From the NCBI RefSeq assembly GCF_040784935.1, contig NZ_CP160680.1, positions 4,062,501 to 4,126,500 on the forward strand: a stretch of 64,000 nt of DNA. Direction: 5' to 3'. The position numbers were made by a program, and so were the translations under genes. The notes under the pieces are model-generated. The model was not told the DNA's origin, did no database searches, and worked only from the letters and a program-made list of their open reading frames with translations. Source of the stretch: Lewinella sp. LCG006. Lineage in GTDB: Bacteria; Bacteroidota; Bacteroidia; Chitinophagales; Saprospiraceae. This document shows, in pieces, positions 52,857 through 62,874 of this stretch. The number at the start of each line of letters is the position of its first letter. Position 1 is the stretch's first letter.

Positions 52857-55649
52857 ATGGATCCCAAGTGGTTGAGCGCCCTCAGGCAGGAACAAGCGGT
52901 GAAGAGAAAAAAGAAATCGACGAAAGCTGCAGCCGATTTTCATTTTCGCCTTTGCAAAGAAGAAGAAGGTATTGCGCTGCGGGTCGTGGATCTTAGTGGA
53001 GTAGAAGTAGAAATTGACTACAACGAGAGCATTGGTTACGAACGACAATTGCTCAGTACGCTTCATCAACTAAAGCAACAGCAGGATTTTGTGATCGACT
53101 GGACCCAACCCAGCAACAGTATTTTTCTGCATGAGCACCCCTATTTATTAGCGCTCTTGCGGCACTGTCCGCGCTTGGAAAACGAAAAAGGAGAGCCCAT
53201 CACTTTTGCAGAAAGCAAAGCACGGATGGTTTTTCAGTTGGACCTCAAGGGCGAAGACCAGTTGGAGGCCAAACACTATCTGATCGTAAACGAAAAGCGG
53301 CAAGCTGACTTTGAGTTGCTCACTGAAGACATGGTGCTTTGGGAGCAGCAAATCTTCGAAGTACCACCACTGGGGGCTGGATTCGCTTACCTCTCCGTTT
53401 TTAACACCACCATCAGTAAAGCCGATGAAGTCTTCTTCCTATCGCTTTATTTCAGTCAAATTGATAAGATCAAACTGGTTTACGACCAATATGAACTTCA
53501 GCATACTGAGCAATTGATTGAAGCAGAACCCTGCCTGGTGTTTGAAAAAATTGATGTAGATCAAAGTCTTTACTTGCGCGTAGGCCAAACGCTGCCTCAT
53601 ATTGATCTGGATCGAATGCAGGATTATCCCTTGGTTCGCTACGCACAGGTCAATGAACTGGAAAAAAGAATCACCCTGCGTGTCATCCGGCAAAACCAGT
53701 ACGAAGACTTGCTCTACGGTATGGAGCGGATGCTACAAAAAGGGCGTGGCAAGCAACAGGGCTTTTTCCGGGAGGATAACCTCTTTGTGCTGGAGCAGGA
53801 TTGCGCCAGTGCTTTTATTACCGAGAACCTGCCGACTTTATTGCAAAGCTACCGCGTACTGGGAGCGGAGCAGTTGAAAGCCTACAAAATTACGGTTCAA
53901 TCTCCCAAGGTAAGTATGCGCCTCAGCCATGGCATCGACTTTCTTGAAGGAGAAGTTGACGTCAATTTTGGTAAAGAAAGTATTGGCCTTTTCGATTTGC
54001 TGCGGCAATTCCAAAAACAGCGTTACGTCGTTTTAGGCGATGGTACCACAGCGATTGTTGATGAACAATATGTGCGCCGTCTGGAGCGCCTTTTTAAACA
54101 AAAAGGAAAAGAAAAGGACAAGCTGCAACTGTCGGTATTTGACCTGCCGCTCATCGAGGATTTAATTGCCGAACAGACCGATCAGTCGCCATTCAAACGC
54201 TCGCGGGCCGTCTTTGAAGGTTTTGCCGATTTAGCAAAAAAGAAAACGGTACTCCCCAAGCTTAATGCGACCCTGCGTCCTTACCAGCAATACGGATTCA
54301 AATGGCTGGATTATCTACGGGAGCAAAAGCTGGGAGGCTGCCTCGCCGATGACATGGGATTGGGGAAAACCCTGCAGGCCATCAGTGTACTGGCCAAGGT
54401 GTACAGCTCGCCGGAAGAGAAACGCCCCTCGTTGGTGGTAGCTCCGCGAAGTTTGTTGCAAAACTGGCGCAAGGAATGCGAGCGTTTTGCTCCCCAACTC
54501 ACGACCCATATCCATTATGGCACAGACCGTGATTGGGCGGCGACGGAGGGCGCACAAATTGTCATTACCACCTACGCCACTATGCGTAATGACATCAAAG
54601 ACCTCAAAGATATCGACTTCTGTTACGCAATACTGGATGAGTCGCAGAACATCAAAAACATCGAAACGCAGACCACCAGAGCCGTTTTGCTGTTGCGAGC
54701 CGATCATCGCCTGGCGCTCAGCGGTACGCCCATAGAAAACAACTTGGGTGAATTGTATTCCCTCTTCCGCTTCCTTAACCCCGGGATGTTTGGAACCTTG
54801 AAGCAGTTTATGCAAGATTATGGCTATCCCATCCAGCGGGAAAACGACGAAGTAGCTACCCGCCATTTACGTAAGAAAATATTCCCCTTTATCCTCCGTC
54901 GACACAAAGAAGATGTACTCGATGATCTGCCCGATAAGGTAGAGCAGACCTTGTACGTGGACATGAGCACCGAACAGGCGCAGCTGTACGAACTGCGCCG
55001 CCGCTACTACCAGGAGCTCATCGAGCAGCAGGTGGCTAGCCAGGGGATTCAGAAGAGCCAGTTTATCATCTTCCAGGCCCTCAACGAATTGCGCCAGATT
55101 GCGACCATCCCCGAAAGCAAGACAGACGGTAAGGTGCAGTCGGCTAAAAAGGAACTGCTCCTGGAGCAATTGTGGGAGGTGATGGCCAATGGCCGCAAAG
55201 CTCTCATTTTTGTCAACTTTTTGGCGGGCCTGGAGTTGTTGGGCAACGCGCTCGATGAGCAAGGGATCGATTACGTGAGCATGAGCGGCGCTACCCGCAA
55301 TCGGCAGGAGCTGGTGGATCGCTTTCAGGAAGACCCCACCTGCCGGGTGTTTTTGATGACCTTGAAGACGGGTGGAACAGGCCTCAACCTCACCGCTGCC
55401 AGCACCGTCTTTATTTATGATCCCTGGTGGAATGTCGCTGCCGAAAAGCAAGCCATCGACCGTACTCACCGCATCGGGCAAGTCAATAAAGTACACGCAC
55501 TACGGTTGATCACGGTAGGCACCATTGAAGAAAAAATTCGCTTGCTTCAGGAAAAGAAGCAGGAATTATTCGACAATGTTATTGGTGCCGATGGGGCTGC
55601 GGCCAAGAACATTACGGCGGAGGATATTGATTTCATTCTGGGGAAATAG
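52857..55649 (+). CDS. SNF2-family DEAD/DEAH helicase
   Basis: 930 residues. Residues 1-450 form a poorly conserved N-terminal domain with no SWIM zinc finger. The SNF2 motor follows: Walker A DDMGLGKTLQAI (near 500), motif II written DESQ (near 592), SGTPIENN, and in the second lobe DPWWNVAAEKQAIDRTHRIGQ (near 860, in part). It translocates on double-stranded DNA with ATP and usually remodels nucleoprotein complexes. The following gene is 11 bp away, almost certainly one operon. Confidence 0.9.
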   Translation: MDPKWLSALRQEQAVKRKKKSTKAAADFHFRLCKEEEGIALRVVDLSGVEVEIDYNESIGYERQLLSTLHQLKQQQDFVIDWTQPSNSIFLHEHPYLLALLRHCPRLENEKGEPITFAESKARMVFQLDLKGEDQLEAKHYLIVNEKRQADFELLTEDMVLWEQQIFEVPPLGAGFAYLSVFNTTISKADEVFFLSLYFSQIDKIKLVYDQYELQHTEQLIEAEPCLVFEKIDVDQSLYLRVGQTLPHIDLDRMQDYPLVRYAQVNELEKRITLRVIRQNQYEDLLYGMERMLQKGRGKQQGFFREDNLFVLEQDCASAFITENLPTLLQSYRVLGAEQLKAYKITVQSPKVSMRLSHGIDFLEGEVDVNFGKESIGLFDLLRQFQKQRYVVLGDGTTAIVDEQYVRRLERLFKQKGKEKDKLQLSVFDLPLIEDLIAEQTDQSPFKRSRAVFEGFADLAKKKTVLPKLNATLRPYQQYGFKWLDYLREQKLGGCLADDMGLGKTLQAISVLAKVYSSPEEKRPSLVVAPRSLLQNWRKECERFAPQLTTHIHYGTDRDWAATEGAQIVITTYATMRNDIKDLKDIDFCYAILDESQNIKNIETQTTRAVLLLRADHRLALSGTPIENNLGELYSLFRFLNPGMFGTLKQFMQDYGYPIQRENDEVATRHLRKKIFPFILRRHKEDVLDDLPDKVEQTLYVDMSTEQAQLYELRRRYYQELIEQQVASQGIQKSQFIIFQALNELRQIATIPESKTDGKVQSAKKELLLEQLWEVMANGRKALIFVNFLAGLELLGNALDEQGIDYVSMSGATRNRQELVDRFQEDPTCRVFLMTLKTGGTGLNLTAASTVFIYDPWWNVAAEKQAIDRTHRIGQVNKVHALRLITVGTIEEKIRLLQEKKQELFDNVIGADGAAAKNITAEDIDFILGK

Positions 55650-55659
55650 TGATTAGACC

Positions 55660-57501
55660 ATGCAAGAAGATGCTAAAATAAGCTGGAAAATGGCCGATGT
55701 GGCTGAAGGCTTTGAAGAATTGAATAAAAACGATTTGACACAAAGCTTTTGGCGAATGGTCACGCCATTTGCTCAGGACGAACGGAAGCTTATCCTGAGA
55801 GAATTGCCTTCCGCTTCGGCGATCTATCGCGAATGGGCGAGCTACGGTAATCGTGCGCCACAAAAGTCGTTGATGATTAAAGTGTGTAGCTTGCCTTTTA
55901 TGTCGCGCAAGTTGTACCAACGTTTTATAGCCACACTCGACCCAGAAATAAAAACCCTGCTGGAATACATAGCCCTCAAAGGGCCGCTTCATCACATGAT
56001 GATTGAAAAGGAGTTGGGGATAAAGACCTACGAGAAAGTAATCATGGATGGAGAAATCCACAGGTTTCGGCGGGAGAGTTTAAGCCTGGTGCCCAAATTC
56101 AGGATACTGCCTGTCCAGGTGCCTTTTAGCTATTATTATGGTACGGAAAACAGGATTGTTTTCTATTTGCCGAAAAGGCTACAGAAGGTCATCGCCATCC
56201 TCAGTGCGCCGGCGGATGTGAGATTGATTTCCTTACCGGAATTACCTGCTGATGCAAAGAAGTTGAAGGTCATTCATGGAGAAGAACTGATCTTACGCGA
56301 ACTGCCGGGTTTGATTATTTTTCTCAACAACAAAAGGCCCAAGCTGAGTAAGAAGGGGCGACCCAATGCAGCTTCGATCCGTTCTTTAGGCAAAAAACTG
56401 GCAATTACAGAATTCTATCCCGATACGAAGCAGAAAGAACTCCTGTTCATGCGGACAGATATGCTGGCCAGCTTGTTATTGCAGCTCGATGATTTACCCA
56501 ATAACGCCAGTCCGCCGGATTTGATCAAGCATTTGTTTCGTAAAACCTACCCCTTACATTTTCGCTCGGCGTTGCATTTGTTGGGGTATATCAATGGTAT
56601 TTCCAATTTGCGGACACCGGCCTTTAGAAGCGTAGAATACAGTTCTACCGAATATTTTAAACCCCTACACCATAAGGAGTGGATCAAGCACGAGGATTGG
56701 GAGTATTACCACCAAAGTAGTGCATTACATATTGATTTTATTGACGCCTACGAACTCAATCGTCTGGAGCTGGAAATTCCAGGAGAGTTCAGTAGCAGCT
56801 CTTTTTCTACGACGCTGAGTATTTCTCCCCACTTTGGACAGAAATTTGTTCAGTGGCCGACCTTGCGCGGGCACCTGTTTCTCTTCGCCGCTTGGGGACT
56901 GCTGGATTTGGTGTACGAAGAACCCAATTGCAAGGCCATTGGTATTACCAGTGACAGCCCTTATGATGGCGTAAAATACCTCCGTATGACCGCTCTGGGG
57001 GCATATGTCCTGGGGTATACGGATGCTTACGAATCGAATGTGGCACAACCCTTTGAGTTGGGCCTTTCGGATGATGTGCTTTCTATCCTGCTGACGGCAG
57101 GGGACATGGAACTGGCCAGTCGTGCGATCGCGTCTTTCGCGCGCCCTGCTGGCAGTAAGCGCTTTCAAACCAACGCCGACATGTTCTTGCAGGATTGCAA
57201 TACGGCCAAAGACTTGAAGCAAAAAATCGACCTGTTTAGTACCCTCTTCCCCGGCGATTTACCCGCTAACTGGCAAGCCTTCTTCCGCGAGCTTTCGCAA
57301 AAAGCTAATCCGCTGACGGAGGAAGAATTCCAGGTCTTTTCCATCAACCCCAACGACCAGAAGCTGCTGCAACTCCTGGCCCAGGACGAACAAATCCGAG
57401 AAATTTGCAGTAAGGCGGAAGGTTACCGTATCCTGGTGCGGATCAAAGATTTCAAGCGGTTGCAGAAGTTGTTGCGGGCTTATGGGTATTTGGTGGAGTA
57501 G
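55660..57501 (+). CDS. Partner protein of the SNF2 helicase, unknown function
   Basis: 613 residues, soluble. I do not recognise a catalytic domain. Features: helical N-terminus, basic linker near 250 (KRPKLSKKGRPNAASIRSLG), and a C-terminal ICSKAEGYRILVRIKDFKRL (in part), similar in style to the small helicase-associated C-terminal domain of XPB-like proteins. It lies 11 bp after the SNF2 gene and likely acts with it. Its last 31 codons, stop and G-run are duplicated at 63183-63282, at the far end of the island. Confidence 0.75.
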   Translation: MQEDAKISWKMADVAEGFEELNKNDLTQSFWRMVTPFAQDERKLILRELPSASAIYREWASYGNRAPQKSLMIKVCSLPFMSRKLYQRFIATLDPEIKTLLEYIALKGPLHHMMIEKELGIKTYEKVIMDGEIHRFRRESLSLVPKFRILPVQVPFSYYYGTENRIVFYLPKRLQKVIAILSAPADVRLISLPELPADAKKLKVIHGEELILRELPGLIIFLNNKRPKLSKKGRPNAASIRSLGKKLAITEFYPDTKQKELLFMRTDMLASLLLQLDDLPNNASPPDLIKHLFRKTYPLHFRSALHLLGYINGISNLRTPAFRSVEYSSTEYFKPLHHKEWIKHEDWEYYHQSSALHIDFIDAYELNRLELEIPGEFSSSSFSTTLSISPHFGQKFVQWPTLRGHLFLFAAWGLLDLVYEEPNCKAIGITSDSPYDGVKYLRMTALGAYVLGYTDAYESNVAQPFELGLSDDVLSILLTAGDMELASRAIASFARPAGSKRFQTNADMFLQDCNTAKDLKQKIDLFSTLFPGDLPANWQAFFRELSQKANPLTEEEFQVFSINPNDQKLLQLLAQDEQIREICSKAEGYRILVRIKDFKRLQKLLRAYGYLVE

Positions 57502-57507
57502 GGGGGG
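57408..57507 (+). repeat. Direct repeat, left boundary of the accessory island
   Basis: 100-bp copy of the 3' end of the 613-residue gene. The match at 63183-63282 has about four substitutions in 100 and the same orientation. It ends in the G-run after the stop codon. Confidence 0.85.
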
Positions 57508-57614
57508 GCTTGCTAAGCGGGGTTACCAATCCTTTACCAAGTATTGCGGACAAATTTTTTATGGTTCACAAACCGCTTAGTTTAGATCCGTATACTTAGG
57601 TGGTTTGAGAGGGA

Positions 57615-57641
57615 TAATGAGTAGCAAATCGCTGCTCATTA
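57615..57641. other. Hairpin downstream of the defence operon
   Basis: TAATGAGTAGC/GCTGCTCATTA, 11 bp with one G-U, loop AAATC. No T-run on either side. It may mark the end of the minus-strand operon. Confidence 0.4.
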
Positions 57642-57665
57642 CCCTACTCGATTGTGTGCTGTGTC

Positions 57666-59609
57666 CTATGCACCCCTATAATATCTGATTAGTGGTGGAC
57701 TATCTTCCGAACTTGGTGTCATAAATCGATGAGATATATCAAATTTATGATCCTCTGGTAAAAATAATTCTTTATCAATAATTACAATCTGAGTGTCAGC
57801 TAACTCGTTAGCAATCAATGAATAAAGTAGATTGTAAAAATTATTGAATAGATCTTCATTGACGTCTTCACCAATGTTTTTCATAGGCGTATCAATAATT
57901 AAAAACCTGGGTAGAGGTAAATTATTCTTTGAAGCTAGAGTATGTACTGCTAAGGCATAACAAACATTAAAAAGGGTCTTCTTTCCTCCACTACCTGCAT
58001 TAAAAAAATTCCAACTAAGGTAATCCTCACCGTTGGGAAAAATACTAACGTCCCATGTCTTTCTGTTGATGTGAACTTCATCATTAAGACCAATTCCAGG
58101 CAAATCAACTTCATTTAGAAAATGAAGAAAAATTTCTTCTAATTCTTTGATGTACGAATCAGCTGTATTCAAATTTTCCTTTTCTCTCTGTATCTTCTCT
58201 TTTAATTCTTCTATATCTAATGACAGTTCCCTGATTTTACCTTGGAGTTTATTAATCTCGAGCGGTATAAGCTTAAGCTTTTCCTGAGAATTAATCTTTT
58301 CTTTGACTGTTGCAGCCTCTTTTTCTAGGAACCTAAAATTCGATAAATATTTTGATTCATAAACAAACAACATTTGTTGTAGTTCCTCTTCAAGGCTTGC
58401 TTTTATTTTTTTATCTTCTTGAAATTGATTAATCTCAATATTAAGTGCTCTTTCATGATTACTTATTGAGTTTTCGAGATCACGAATTCTATCATCTAGA
58501 TCAATCCTGATTGCATCAGGGTTTAAACCTGATACAAGTGTTTGGCTTTGTGTGTCACTTAAACATAACGAACACTTATCTTGATCAACAACTCTAGAAG
58601 TTACATCTGTTCCGCATTGAGGACAAGAATCAAACCCAACTCCAGATAATACTTTCTCTACAGATTCAGTTTTTGCAAGTTTATATTTAGATGTAATAAT
58701 TTCAGACCTGAGTCCAGTCTGCTCTTGTATCCTATACCTTAGATCATAAATAATTTCTTCTTTTCCCTGTAGCTTATGCGTCAATTGAATTAATTTACTC
58801 CTTAACGAATCTGCAGCATGAGTCTCACTTTTATAATCCCCCTCTAATTTTCTTTTTCTTTGTTCTAAGGCTTTAAATTGACTTTGGAATTCTTGTGCTT
58901 CTTTTTCAATAGTGTTGGTAGAATCGTAACCAAATCTATGTAGGATATTATTTAGTTCTTCAACAGTCCTATTTTTACCATTTTTCTCAGTGGTTTTTGA
59001 ATCTAAGTCAATTTCCAGTTGATTAAGCTTCTGAGAATAGAAACCTACTATAAATCTCATTACATCCCTACTCTTATTTCTTTTGTATGTGTCTTCTAAC
59101 CTAAAAAATGAAGAATCTAGCTTATCTTGATCAAGGTAGCAATACCACATTATATCTCTGAAACTCAAGCTTATCAATGGCGATTCCTCCTCTGTTTTAT
59201 TTCGTCGAACTTTAAGAGGAGTAATATCCAAAAAAGCATAAAACAAATCACTTAGAACATAAATATTATCATTAAAAATTGGTGTTTCCCTTTTTATTAA
59301 GGGAGCAAGTATTGTATTAACATTTCCGTCTTCATCTTTCCATGAAGTTTGTATCTCGTTCGCATTTTTTAATCTCTCTAATAATACTTCATATTTGCCA
59401 ACTTGACACAAAAGTGATGCTGATATCATTTCTTGCTGTAAAGCTGGTGTTTTTTCTAGCTTACCACCTAGACAAAAATTAATAAGACGAACTATTGAAG
59501 ATTTACCTGCACTAATCTTTCCATGGAAGATATTTACTTGATGATCAAGGTCTATCAATTCCCTTGATGACCGACATTGAAGTGTTAATACTTTAAATCT
59601 AATATCCAT
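57666..59609 (-). CDS. SMC/Rad50-like ATPase of an ABC-three-component (Lamassu-like) defence system
   Basis: 647 residues. Walker A GKISAGKSSI (30-39), long coiled coils (about 195-300 and 365-500) around a hook with Cys329, Cys332, Cys346, Cys349 (CPQC...CSLC), ABC signature region GSGGKKTLFNV (about 539-549), Walker B LIIDTP (about 570-575). This is the LmuB-type component, which senses aberrant or invading DNA and is thought to release the nuclease subunit. It starts one base after the stop of the middle component. It looks intact. Confidence 0.85.
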   Translation of the reverse strand: MDIRFKVLTLQCRSSRELIDLDHQVNIFHGKISAGKSSIVRLINFCLGGKLEKTPALQQEMISASLLCQVGKYEVLLERLKNANEIQTSWKDEDGNVNTILAPLIKRETPIFNDNIYVLSDLFYAFLDITPLKVRRNKTEEESPLISLSFRDIMWYCYLDQDKLDSSFFRLEDTYKRNKSRDVMRFIVGFYSQKLNQLEIDLDSKTTEKNGKNRTVEELNNILHRFGYDSTNTIEKEAQEFQSQFKALEQRKRKLEGDYKSETHAADSLRSKLIQLTHKLQGKEEIIYDLRYRIQEQTGLRSEIITSKYKLAKTESVEKVLSGVGFDSCPQCGTDVTSRVVDQDKCSLCLSDTQSQTLVSGLNPDAIRIDLDDRIRDLENSISNHERALNIEINQFQEDKKIKASLEEELQQMLFVYESKYLSNFRFLEKEAATVKEKINSQEKLKLIPLEINKLQGKIRELSLDIEELKEKIQREKENLNTADSYIKELEEIFLHFLNEVDLPGIGLNDEVHINRKTWDVSIFPNGEDYLSWNFFNAGSGGKKTLFNVCYALAVHTLASKNNLPLPRFLIIDTPMKNIGEDVNEDLFNNFYNLLYSLIANELADTQIVIIDKELFLPEDHKFDISHRFMTPSSEDSPPLIRYYRGA

Positions 59610-59610
59610 A

Positions 59611-60159
59611 TTAATTAGTTATTTCAGTTCCCATGCTCAGTGAACCAATTTCAGGAAAGGTGTCATAAATAAATCTCATAAGTTTTGTTGCTCCTAAATC
59701 AAAATTAGTTTTTATTAGTTTAGCGCGTTCTTGAACGTCAGTATATGCTAATTCATTAGAGAGTGATTCTCCTATTATTTTACCCTTTTCAGTAATTCCA
59801 ATTTTGATTGTTTTACCTTCTTGTCGATAATATACTAGCCCCTTAGCTATTAGAATGTTTATAAATTTCCTGTATCTAAAATCCCATGGTCCATATTTAT
59901 ATCTAACCATTTTTGATTCAACACTAAGCTTTTCATATTCCTTTATCTTAAGATTTTTTATACTCGCTTTTCTTGCCAATAATGCTCTTTCTAAATATTT
60001 TGGATACCTGAGCAAGAAGTCAAGTTTGGCTAATTTTGTCAATCCTTCTACCTCTTTACTTTTTGCTCGCTTTGAAAATTCATAAATAAGAATAAGTAGC
60101 CGCCCTAAATGGACGTCTTCATTATCTTCCAACTCAGTTAGTATTTGAAATAAATCCAT
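59611..60159 (-). CDS. Middle component of the ABC-three-component (Lamassu-like) system
   Basis: 182 residues, helical and basic. FLLRYPKYLERALLARKA and ESKMVRYKYGPWDFRYRKFI (20 residues) followed by a winged-helix-like GLVYYRQEGKTIKIGITEKG fit small ABC-3C middle components (LmuC-like). The assignment rests mainly on position between the nuclease and SMC genes and on this fold type. It begins 6 bp after the end of the nuclease gene. Confidence 0.72.
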   Translation of the reverse strand: MDLFQILTELEDNEDVHLGRLLILIYEFSKRAKSKEVEGLTKLAKLDFLLRYPKYLERALLARKASIKNLKIKEYEKLSVESKMVRYKYGPWDFRYRKFINILIAKGLVYYRQEGKTIKIGITEKGKIIGESLSNELAYTDVQERAKLIKTNFDLGATKLMRFIYDTFPEIGSLSMGTEITN

Positions 60160-60568
60160 GAGAATCTATTTAAGGTCAAACTTATCACTCCACCATACTT
60201 TGCACTCTTCCGTCAAAATGCCAGACATACCATACAAATGCTCAGGTAAACATCCTAAAAAAACGTCTGGATTATTACTATGCCTTTGTTTTAATTCAAT
60301 TCTTAGACTATTTAACATTTGTGTACCAAAAGAGGGGCGCCTCATTAATAAAGGTTTCTTTGGTATATTATTATCATAGGCTATTTGACATTCATTCATT
60401 ACAATACTTTTAACCTGATTGTATCTCTCACCCGCACGTGAACTTCCAAAACGATGAATCCATCTAGTCAACGTACTTTCCATTGCAAATTTATTATCCT
60501 TTAGTAATTGGATATTATCGTACGATATTCCTCCCGCATCAAGCTTTACTTCCATCTTTCTAGTGCTA

Positions 60569-61676
60569 TACCCGTCACTAAGTAGTTTGGGAAAAATTCG
60601 TATTTTTTGGCGTGAAAATCAAGCTAAGTCAATCCGAGTACGATCAATTACGTCAAATTCAGAAGCATCCGAATTTGCCCCCGCGTCAATTCCGCAAGGT
60701 TACGGTCTTGATTATGTTGCATCAGGGACATAAGATCAAGGTCATTGAGGCTGCGCTGGGTTTGGATGATAATACCATCAGACGTTACGCGAAAGCCTTT
60801 TATGAAAAGGGATTGACGGCTTACCTCTTGGATGGGTTTACGCCCTATTCAGGAAAACTGAACGAGGAAGAGATTTTACTCTTGACAGCTCACTTGGAAG
60901 AGAACTTGTACGAAGAAGCCGCTTCCATTTGTGAGTATGTTCAAGTAACCTTTGGCGTTATTTATTCGGTATCTGGTATGACTCAGCTCCTGCATCGCAT
61001 TGGCTTTGTATACAAGCAGACCAAGGCAGTAGCCAGCAAAGCTAACGAACAAGATCAGCTGGATTTTCTAGATGACGTACTGCCCGAACTTTTGGAACAA
61101 GCCGTACAAGGAGAAGCAGTAGTATACTACGCTGATGGCTGTCATCCCACCCATAATACCAAAACGGGGAGAGCTTGGATACGCAAGGGCCGAGACTTTG
61201 AGGTGGACTGTAATAGCGGTCGTAAACGGGTAAATATCAACGGTGCGATCAATGCACTTAAGCCTGAGCACCTGGTTTATGACATCACTGATTCTATCAA
61301 TGCACAGTCTACCCAACGGCTGTGCCGGCAATTATTGAAGAAACATCCAAAGAAGAAAATATATCTGATCTGCGATAATGCCCGCTATAATCGCAATAAA
61401 ATGCTCCAGGACTGGGCCGCTGATCAGCGCATAGAATTTGTATTTCTACCCCCTTATTCTCCTAATTTGAATCTAATAGAGCGGCTTTGGAAGTTTATGC
61501 GTAAAAAAGTCATCAGCTCTATTTACTACGATACGTATTCAAAATTCAAAGACGGAATAATTGATTTTCTCAATGACACTAAGTCACACAAGTCAGAGTT
61601 ACGCAGGCTACTAACGTTGAATTTTCGTTCAGTAGGTGGGACTTCTGTATACGCCCAAACCACTTAGGGACGGGTA
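60569..61676 (+). mobile_element. IS630-family insertion sequence
   Basis: About 1108 bp, flanked by TA (60567-60568 and 61677-61678). The terminal inverted repeats start TACCCGTC and contain CTAAGT and GTTTGGG (23 bp, two mismatches). It contains one intact transposase. It interrupts the DUF4297 gene. The MITE at 13405-13572 has matching ends. Confidence 0.88.
60612..61667 (+). CDS. IS630-family transposase
   Basis: 351 residues from GTG 60612. N-terminal helix-turn-helix (KVIEAALGLDDNTIRRYAKA) and a Tc1/mariner-type DDE core: Asp in YYADGCHPTHN (near 173), Asp in ICDNARYN (near 255), Glu in PNLNLIERLWKFMRKK (near 294). The frame is intact, so the protein could still act, including on the MITE. 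Confidence 0.9.
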   Translation: MKIKLSQSEYDQLRQIQKHPNLPPRQFRKVTVLIMLHQGHKIKVIEAALGLDDNTIRRYAKAFYEKGLTAYLLDGFTPYSGKLNEEEILLLTAHLEENLYEEAASICEYVQVTFGVIYSVSGMTQLLHRIGFVYKQTKAVASKANEQDQLDFLDDVLPELLEQAVQGEAVVYYADGCHPTHNTKTGRAWIRKGRDFEVDCNSGRKRVNINGAINALKPEHLVYDITDSINAQSTQRLCRQLLKKHPKKKIYLICDNARYNRNKMLQDWAADQRIEFVFLPPYSPNLNLIERLWKFMRKKVISSIYYDTYSKFKDGIIDFLNDTKSHKSELRRLLTLNFRSVGGTSVYAQTT

Positions 61677-62517
61677 TAGTAAGTCCATTATGACTAGACA
61701 ATTCATCTTTTAAATGTAATTGAATTTCTTCTGTTTTATGTCGGTTTATAAAACCTTCTATGATTTTCTTTGTGACTCGTTTTCCTTCTACTACCTCAGC
61801 TATTTTTTGTTCTTTGGGTGAATTTGAAAGAATAAAATAGTCGCCCAAAGGGCTTGTAAACGCCAAAGAAGAAGCATTTATATGATGGCTAATCATATCA
61901 TCTGCTACTCTAGAAATCTCTGCTAGAGTATAGGAAGTCCCCATTAAGCATTCACCTACTTTACTAATAAGTTTATGCCGAATGCCTTCAAAATTTCCTA
62001 TATCTGGCTTTAATCGAATTTTCTTTAAAACACTTATTACTGTTTTAGCATCTGTTTTTAATTCTGTTATAAAGTCATTTACATATTTATTAAAATTCTT
62101 GTTGGAGGAAAGTTCGGTCTTGTCGCAAAAGTCAACTACATATCGTAGTCCTTTAAATGATTTCTTACTTGAGAAGCCTACATTAGTTGCAATTACGAAG
62201 TTTCTAAAAGCATTGGGAAATTTGAGTTCTAGTTCTAAAAACCTCTTTATGGTATTTACCATCTGAGAATCATCTGTTTCAAATGGTCCTAAATCAAGAT
62301 TACGGGTTTTTACTTGGATACCAATAAAAACTCCAGTTTCCATCTTCACTAAAACGTCTTCGTGATGCTCACAAAATACTTCTTCAATACCGCTTTCTTC
62401 CAATAAGATTCCAGCAGATACAATCGCAGCGTAAGTACACTGATAGCGATACCTCATTAATGTGTCATCACCAGGATCAGATTCAGCTAAGTTTTGTAGT
62501 GGGTCTTGTTTTTTCAT

Positions 62518-62874
62518 TTGAAATTACTAGATTTAAAACCTAAAGCAATATAGTAATTATTTACAAATAGCACACAACTCAAAGCCCTCTCTCCACCCAC
62601 TCCCCCCACCAAACTCCTCTTCGGTCATCTTCAGCGTAGACAGGTCAGTCGCCGACGGCCAAAGCCTTTGGCGACGAGCCGTTGAACGTTTACCACCCTT
62701 GATGGAGCTGTTCGAGAATGTCTATACTGGAAAAGCGCATTTCGTCCATTTGGGTTACCCATAAAAGTTAGTATTTTTCCGGTATTTCTGGACTTCTTTG
62801 TGAGGAGCTTTTTTATTGATAGGGTAATTACAGTAGATGAATCTTCTAGATGACTATCATCAAAGGAAATCGCA
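62518..62874. other. Degenerate stretch upstream of the defence operon
   Basis: Probably holds the operon promoter near 62520-62570 (AT-rich) but no clear match to the consensus. 62580-62710 has coding-like composition on the minus strand (a frame reading ...ATDLSTLKMTEEEFGGG), without a recognisable start or family; possibly a gene remnant. Confidence 0.35.

Larger units (their letters stand above)
60166..62517 (-). pseudogene. DUF4297 (Cap4-type) nuclease gene of the defence system, split by an IS630 element
   Basis: The front part (62517 to about 61679) has DPGDDTLMRYRYQCTYAAIV and EHHEDVLVKMETGVFIGIQVKTRN (in part), the Glu/Gln-x-Lys nuclease core of DUF4297/Cap4. The back part (60567-60166) ends EHLYGMSGILTEECKVWWSD. 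Removing the IS and one TA gives Gly-Leu-Thr-Ser-Thr-Arg-Lys-Met-Glu across the junction without a frame change: 414 codons including stop. As it stands, the N-terminal fragment gains an IS-encoded tail and stops at 61579. The protein is the likely effector (LmuA-like) of the operon, so the system is probably inactive. Confidence 0.85.

Noticed and set aside
60166-60555. Independent 129-residue gene
   Set aside because: It is the C-terminal part of the DUF4297 gene; its frame joins the front part exactly when the IS and one TA are removed.
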